Assembly (NCBI GenBank): GCA_039111635.1
Contig: JBCAQO010000001.1
Location: forward strand, 1,674,001-1,738,000
Direction of reading: 5' to 3'
DNA from: Heterobasidion occidentale
Lineage: Eukaryota > Basidiomycota > Agaricomycetes > Russulales > Bondarzewiaceae
DNA: 64,000 nt
Position 1 is the stretch's first letter, and every line of letters starts with the position of its first letter. The notes beneath the pieces are model-generated. The model saw only the letters and a list, made by a program, of their open reading frames with translations, was not told the origin of the DNA and did not search any database. Shown here one piece after another: positions 57,731-64,000 of this stretch. The translations under genes and the position numbers were made by a program.

Positions 57731-60700
57731 ATGACTACGTGGAAAGACCATATGTACGGGCTTGAGCCGTTCGAAGAGGCAAGTTGCGTCCGACCACGTT
57801 GTGTACCTACCCGAAGTTGAAACTCCACCGCCTCTTCCTCGCAGTCGCAAGGCTTCTCCTATCACTCTTCCAACACTCCACCAGATGATAACTTCCTGGT
57901 CATGCACTCAAACGATGTCTCTCCTACAAAATCATCAAGGTCAAAGCGCAGGTCTCTCTTTAGAAAATCTTCAAAACGCGCCAGCACAGTCCCAAAGCCG
58001 ACTGTAGCCAACTCCATCCATTCCTCCGACCACCAGTCTCTCAGCGAGAAGGCGCGCGATAAAGAGGCAGCAGAGAGCATCTTTAACAATGCTAATTCAT
58101 CGACAGACACATTCACTCCTGTTGCACGCTCCATCATCCCCGAGCCGTTGACCCAGCTTCCATCATGGTACAACAAGGATGGCGAGTTGACATCTTCTTC
58201 TGTACATCAGTTCCGAGCAAGATTCCCCATACACAACCCAATCGGTCCCCGTTCTTACAAGAATCATCATCTCTTGCCTCCGTCTACCCGCCCATCTTCT
58301 GTGTTTTCTCCTGTCTTCCCTCCAATGAATTCAGATGGCGCTCAAGAACCTGGTTGGATGCCAGCTCCTAGTCGCTCTCCCTCAGGATCGCCCCTCCCAA
58401 CGCCAAGCTCCTCGCAGACTCGCATACAGGAACCAGGCGGTAAGCGCACGCGAAAATTGTCGAACACGCCGCACGACAATGTAGACTTGCTCGACGTGTC
58501 TGACCCGTGGGGGACCAATTGGCACCATCAATCGCCTTACGACGTCGGTGGGCTAAATGCAGAGAGGAGTGGCACTATTCCTGAGGCGTCTGATGTGTGT
58601 ATCTTTCCATAATTTTCAAGGGCGAGGCTCATGTGTCTTGTCAGGGTCGGCCCGGCGCACGCTCCCGCAAGTCTAGTCTCACTGGTCAACGACACAAAAC
58701 CACCACTCCTTCACCACTATCTCAATCCACATCTGCGATACATCTTCAACACCCAGACGCGGATGGCTTGGGGGTCTCTCGAAAACTAACCAAGCGCCGT
58801 AAGCCCGGCATCCGCGGTGTCTTCAGCGGTTCAATTGACACAGACGCCCCTGCCAAGGCAGTGTCTGCACCCACGACACCTGTCGATGGGGAAATAGTCT
58901 CGCAAGATACTCTGGCTCCACTGGGAAGGAAGACGTCGAAGCTAACATCCACCATGTCGACAACGTCTGGGAGGGCCTCCATTTCCATCGCGTCCGTCGC
59001 GCCCTCCTATCTTACGGAAAAGAAAGAGAAACGTGGGAGTGTGTTGGGGCGGTTCGCCAGGAGGTTTAGCGTCTTGCGAAAGACGCCGCGTGTGCACAGT
59101 AGGCAACCTAGTGCCGAAGATGGGAAGCAAATAGGCGACCGTCCTAGTCTTGAAACAGCAGACCACCATCCGACAGCTTCGATGGAGCCTAGGGTCTCAT
59201 CCTCACCGGAGAAGACGAGACAGAGTGTGGACGTGAACAAACGCGTCCCCCCTCCATCTACAGAGCGGGAGGAAACGGATGAGGTGCCTGAGCCTATACA
59301 CATCGTCCGTGCTGAGCCGGAACACGATCTTGGCGATGGGGCATCTTACATGTCCGTAGAGGCCCCATTCTCGATGGGCAAGCTGACTATCGCCAACCCC
59401 GACACGCCAGGATCCGCTGAGAACTCGCCCAGCCCCTACGTCACCTCGTTCCATGTCAACTCAGCACCACCTTCTCAAGTTACTGAGCATAGGCGGCGAA
59501 CATCTGAGGATCGATCTCAACCGTTGTTGATCCCTGTGACGGTCGCGTATAGTCATGAGATGGTCGAGACGCCTGTCGCACTTTCCCCAAGCACATCCCC
59601 ACCGCCGAGGGCGCATCAGCCCCAGCACACACTATCCCATCCACATGGATCCATCCCTCCGCATCTACACGCCGCCCATCTGGCTCCAGAACAATTTTTT
59701 CCTCCAACGCCTGTATCTAAAGACGAACCCTTGCCAATATCCAACCAATTCGAACCTCCACCATCTCAGACCGATGACTCTCCTTTGTCAAATTTGTCTT
59801 TGCTCGTGAACCCTCCTACTCCGCATCTCCCTTCAAGCAATGTATCGCACGTTCCGTCTCCCTACGTGCCACCTTCTGCACAGGTTCCACCGTCTCCCGT
59901 ACAACCATCTCCGACTTCCCCTCAGTCGCCTACGAACGGCATGCAGTCTTCCTCACGAGACTCGTCTCCCACAAAGAGACACGCAAGCCGCGCCAGAAAT
60001 CTTCTGGTTCGGTGAAGAGGGAGACCGAGACGTTTAGACTCGTGAGGAGCCCTTCCGCAGGAAATGTGCATCCGCCGGCGAGACCATTGTGGCACATGGG
60101 GAGCAGTGGGCTGTGGTCGGCGCACCGGAACCACCGAAGAAGAGTAAGTCAACAAAGTCGAGACGTCACGAGAGGGAGCGGGCGGAGACGGAGGCCGTGG
60201 CTGGACCTTCTACGGAGCAGGTATGTCACCGACTCGTTTATTTTTGTATCATCCGAGTGCATCTGCACAGGAGCGTTTTGCATCTATCTTTGTCATTCCC
60301 TTTTCTGATCTGAATCTTGTTACACAGGCTAGTTCGAGTCGTCTTGAAAGCACAGAACATGCAGGGTCAAGTAAGACCAAGGAGAGCACGTCAAGTCGAC
60401 GACACCGGAGCCAAAGTGAGCACAAAGAACACCATGACAGGTCGTCGATAGATACCCCTGCAGGTATGCCAGTAAACGGGTCTGTCAACGGCGGCGCTCG
60501 CGTCGAGCGCCGCCCATCGACGTTAGCACGTCCAACTTCTGAGCTTACATCTGCAGCTGATTTTAATGCTGTTAGAGCCAAAGACGTGTGGGAAATGGAA
60601 CGTCTTTGGAAAGGACAAAGCATGGCCTATGGCCTTGATGGACCTCAGCTCGTCTATGCGCAGTCGATAGGCGAACGTTCGAGCGCAAGTGTCAATGGTG

Positions 60701-61104
60701 ATTTACAACGGGCGAACACCATGAACGCAGCTGTGCACGGCTCCAGTCACACATCTTATAAACTCCAATCACCATTTCTATCTCCAAGCCCTACATCGCC
60801 TCAGCCTTATTCTCCCATCCCCGCTCCACCGCCTCCCATCATTTATCAGTCTACGACTGCATCTGGATCCTCGCCTTCATATATATATCCGAACGGCGTA
60901 CGCTCGTATCCCGACATCTCTACGATTCCCTCGATGTCTTCACCAGAATCCTCGCCCCCGCGCCGCGCATTCACGAACCCCCTACCGGAACCCCCGCGCG
61001 AGTCGCCATACAGGCCGCCCCCGCTCCCCGCATCGGTCGACGACCACGAGTCCGCGTCCGTCGCGGAATACTGGAACAAGTATGCGATGACCACCTCTTA
61101 CTAA
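57731..61104 (+). CDS. Large disordered protein, function unknown
   Basis: Not recognised. The start MTTWKDHMYGLEPFEEASCV is the most upstream ATG that splices into NTPPDDNFLVMHSNDVSPTK. A basic SKRRSLFRKSSKRASTVPKP, then PWGTNWHHQSPYDVGG, RKLTKRRKPGIRGVFSGSID and LGRFARRFSVLRKTPRVHSR are the least disordered pieces; FARRFSVLRK looks like an amphipathic, membrane- or 14-3-3-type basic motif. Long Ser/Pro tracts fill the middle. TFRLVRSPSAGNVH leads to AHGEQWAVVGAPEPPKKSKS. The C-terminus has AKDVWEMERLWKGQSMAYGL, an ordered helix, and ends VAEYWNKYAMTTSY. Two bases seem missing near 59978-59992 and 60068-60080. Introns near 58595-58643 and 60221-60330. A signalling or cytoskeletal scaffold is possible. 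Confidence 0.65.
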
Positions 61105-61574
61105 ACCGAACCGTATTATACCCTACTCACATTCTCCTGGAAATAAGACCTTTGCGATATCTAGATGACACTCATTCTCCTACGGACTCTTATATTTTTT
61201 CTACATTCTCGCTCCATTTCCAATCGCCGGGTTTCTCTTGTTGCATTTCTCCAGCGGTCGCTTTGCATTATAATTATGGACTAGTCGATCGTGCTGTGAT
61301 GTAGTTGATTTATCATTACCCTTAGTGTTCAGCGGCGGTCATTCCCAGCGTTCACCCTCAGGCGCGTCTGAGGTTTATTACGATAATAGAACATTTCGTT
61401 TCCAAATCTTGGATGTAAAGTACAATACAGCATGCATAGGACAAGGGGATGTTGGTGACATATGTGACAGATGAACCAGACAATGCGAGAAAAAAAAAGG
61501 CAACACGCGGGATGGACAGAACACAAACAATCAAGCATGAAAAAATCGAGAGCAGCCACGTCCGATCCAATACA
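61105..61574. other. Shared 3' region of two disordered-protein genes
   Basis: 470 bases between convergent stops. T-rich; an A8 run near 61491. No gene recognised. Confidence 0.4.
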
Positions 61575-64000
61575 TCAATCAATGGGAATGGGGATACGCC
61601 TGAGGGTCCAAGGAAAGTCTGGCACGGGGTAGTCCTCCCAGCGGCGCTCTGCGTCCAGGAAGTGTCGGAGGCGGGATATCTGGTACGACAAATGGATAAT
61701 GATAATCTGCATCTTGATGTCGAGGTTCAGCTGGAGGATTTCTTCGCACGTGCGCAGCGCCTGCGTCCGCGTCGTCACGAACATGCTCCCGTGGATGCCG
61801 AGCGTCTTGACGGCGTCGATCATCTCGCTGAATTCGGCGCACCACCCCAGCACGCCGAGCTTGAGTTCGCGTATGCGCGCATACATGAGCCACGATCGGT
61901 CGGTAGGGTGCAAGACAAGAGGAAGGAGAGAGCGCGCACCTGCCCGAATTGTTTGAAGCGGCCGTAGAGAACGTTTGGGGCGGATTTGAGGGCGAAGTCG
62001 AGCATCTCGTTTTGCTCTATGACGCCGGGGAGAGGGGGCGGAAGGGGAACAGGGGGTGGTCCAGGCTGGCGAGGGAAAGGAGGTGAGCACAGGGCATCGG
62101 TGCGATGCGAGGGAGGCTCACTGCTGGCCGGTCTGGTGGTGGCTCTTTGAACCACTCAAAGTCTGCGTAGTCCGGCTCGCCACCAAAGTCGACTGTTTCT
62201 GCGGCCTTGCCGAGTGCGTTTAAAGCTGTTTCCATATCGAGTTCGTGAGGGACAGTGTTCAGTGCTGGGGTAAACTCCTGCGCTTAGGGAAAGGGCGAGG
62301 GGGAATCGGGAGAACCGGGGGGGGTAGAGTCAAAGACGGGTGTCACTGTCACCAGCAAGGGGAGGTGAGCGCCAAGGCCAAAGACTGAGAGAGGTCAAAC
62401 GACAGTCTATGCTCACCAGCAGAAATGATATCGAGCGGCGGGAGAAGCGTAACGGTGCGTTCAGATGGGACTGACGGCTGGTCGGATGTATCAGAGAAGA
62501 GTTCGGGTTTACGAACGGGGCCCTGCGTAGATGCCTGAGTCAGGCACAAAGACATACACGGTTCAGAACCGAAAACACAAACTTTGAAATATGGATTCTC
62601 CTTGTAGCTTCTAGATTTGGTCGAAGGCGCACCACGAGAACGAGACTTTTTTCGGCTTTCGACTATGGAACGTCGGTAATGTGTGATGGTCGCGCGGGTG
62701 ACAGACGAGGTGCGAGAGCGGGGAGATCTGTATGGACGTGAAGGGGAACTGTTGGGCCTGAAAGACGTCGAAAATGAAGAGGACGAGGTGCGGCGTGAGC
62801 CGACGGGAGAAGTGAGAGTGAAAGTGGAGTCCGAGTGTAGGTGGATATCCGATTCTGGGGTCGTCAGAGTGGTCTCAGATGAATTGAGGTCGTGAATGGC
62901 AACGCGTCCCTTGATATACACGACTTCGCTAGCAGGATGTGGAAGGGGCAATGCCGACGGAACTGGGAGGGGGGAGGGAGAAGGTGGTGGACGAGCCCTC
63001 TGGGTATCGAGATCGATGGTATCGGTATCCGAGTCGGTCTCCTGGACGAGTTCTTGATCAAGTTCAGTCACGTCTGAGTACACAGATTGCGGCGATGGGG
63101 TACCGAAATGACCCAAGGACTTTTCTAGCTCCAAGACGTTTCGCGACAACCAAGAGGGAGAAGGAGGGGCCCAAGATGTGGCTGTCGAGCAGCGGAACTC
63201 GCTAGCGGTGTAAGCCGGGGACGCGGTGAGCTCTGCGGGGTCGACACAGGCGTGGACGATGGCGCCTTGATATTGGGGAGGCGGGAGGGGCAGCGGTCGA
63301 GTGGGGCGGGGAGGGCGAGGAGGGTCTGCTGACGCGGTCGATGTGACAAGATTGACGGGTTCGGAATGGGAGCGCACGTGGCCACGGGGACTGGGGAGGG
63401 ATGGCGTGGACTGAAAGCGAGATCGAGGGCTGGATGGGTCGTGGCGAGGGATGGAGCCTGTGAGAAGGTCCTCGAGAGAGTGATAAAAGGACGAGAGGGA
63501 ACGTTGTGGATGGAAGGTGGCAGCACGGGAGGTACGAGGGCTGCTGTCGGCAGAGGAGAAGTCAATGACGAGCGCTTCCGGAACAAACTCTGGAAGGAGG
63601 TGGAAGGAAAGCCTGCGTTCCTCGGAAGATTCTGGGCGCGCTGCAGGAACGTGTGGCACACGCCGCCGACTCCTGTGCGGTCTATTCGAGGATATCTCAG
63701 ATATCGGCGTGCGAAACGAAGCACGCAGTGTGCTTTTCAGTGATCCAAAGCGCTTCAACGTCGAGCTCGTCTTGGTTCCGGTCGAGGTGGACGGTGCAGA
63801 GGGCGCGGGGGTGGCTGCACGTGATAAGGCGGTATGGAACGACGCGGTGGTGGAATCGGGGATAGTGTGTGCTATGGAAGATCGCGCGTCCACAGGATCC
63901 TTCTCGAGAATCGACTCTGCACGGAAAGGGTCCTGATCGTAGAACACGGACGAGTCGTCGCCGATGGGCGCGGGCGAGCGGTCGTGCGCGGTCCCGGCCG
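61575..64000 (-). CDS. Orphan protein with conserved C-terminal module, 5' end outside window
   Basis: The open frame runs off the right edge (AGTAHDRSPAPIGDDSSVFY), so the start is missing. A long disordered part has Ser/Pro/Arg tracts, KRFGSLKSTLRASFRTPISE, SLSSFYHSLEDLLTGSIP and WLSRNVLELEKSLGHFGTPS. Introns then join DIISA to QEFTPALNTVPHELDMETAL, and NALGKAAETVDFGGEPDYAD precedes FEWFKEPPP. The ordered C-terminus reads QNEMLDFALKSAPNVLYGRF, GVLGWCAEFSEMIDAVKTLG, FVTTRTQALRTCEEILQLNL and IIHLSYQISRLRHFLDAERR. This helical module of about 110 residues looks well conserved but matches no family I can name. Joining 62349-63947 with the downstream exons is inferred from phase: the acceptor at about 62283 gives an open frame. 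Confidence 0.6.

Noticed and set aside
62017..62235. Separate small gene starting at METALNALG
   Set aside because: Phase and splice sites connect it to the large upstream frame through QEFTPALNTVPHELD, so a single gene is more likely.

Overview
The window is nuclear DNA of a filamentous basidiomycete, probably an agaricomycete. Coding regions are cut by many 45-70 base GT-AG introns. The genes include a bifunctional ADE5,7 protein, a PA28-type proteasome activator, a MAPEG enzyme, a Kre9/Knh-like wall protein pair and a secreted AA9 lytic polysaccharide monooxygenase, the last pointing to growth on plant material. No rRNA, tRNA, CRISPR array or intact transposon was recognised.

Layout. 0.9-14.2 kb: housekeeping genes CFD1 (Fe-S assembly), RFC4 (clamp loader), a mitochondrial seryl-tRNA synthetase, an LSB5-like VHS-GAT protein, UTP11 (SSU processome), a FAR1/WRKY-type zinc protein, a secreted PLC-like phosphodiesterase and a myosin regulatory light chain. 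15.5-23.9 kb: co-oriented metabolic genes, namely an MFS transporter, allantoinase, two tandem SAM methyltransferases and a decayed third copy. 23.9-27.8 kb: a GC-rich stretch without a convincing gene, ending in a cluster of PacC-type GCCAAG sites. 27.8-38.3 kb: regulators, with PacC/Rim101, TAF1, PA28 and RRB1. 38.5-45.4 kb: MAPEG enzyme, an orphan Ser/Pro-rich protein, and the AA9 enzyme flanked by two Kre9/Knh-like genes. 45.7-56.5 kb: NOP6-like, SED5, glycerol-3-phosphate dehydrogenase, an ankyrin-CCCH protein and ADE5,7. 57.7-64 kb: two large, mostly disordered orphan proteins, the second cut by the right edge.

Annotation caveat. At least twenty reading-frame breaks were found in a dozen unrelated genes. 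Almost all are repaired by adding one base, while neighbouring genes are perfectly open. I read these mainly as deletion-type sequence errors rather than pseudogenes, and gene spans below run across them. Many start codons and introns were chosen by conserved protein sequence and GT-AG borders; they are predictions.

Points of most interest: five GCCAAG sites packed into 66 bases just upstream of the PacC gene itself, implying autoregulation; a 43-base gap between the divergent start codons of RFC4 and the mitochondrial seryl-tRNA synthetase; the methyltransferase tandem array; and the paired Kre9/Knh-like genes around the AA9 enzyme.
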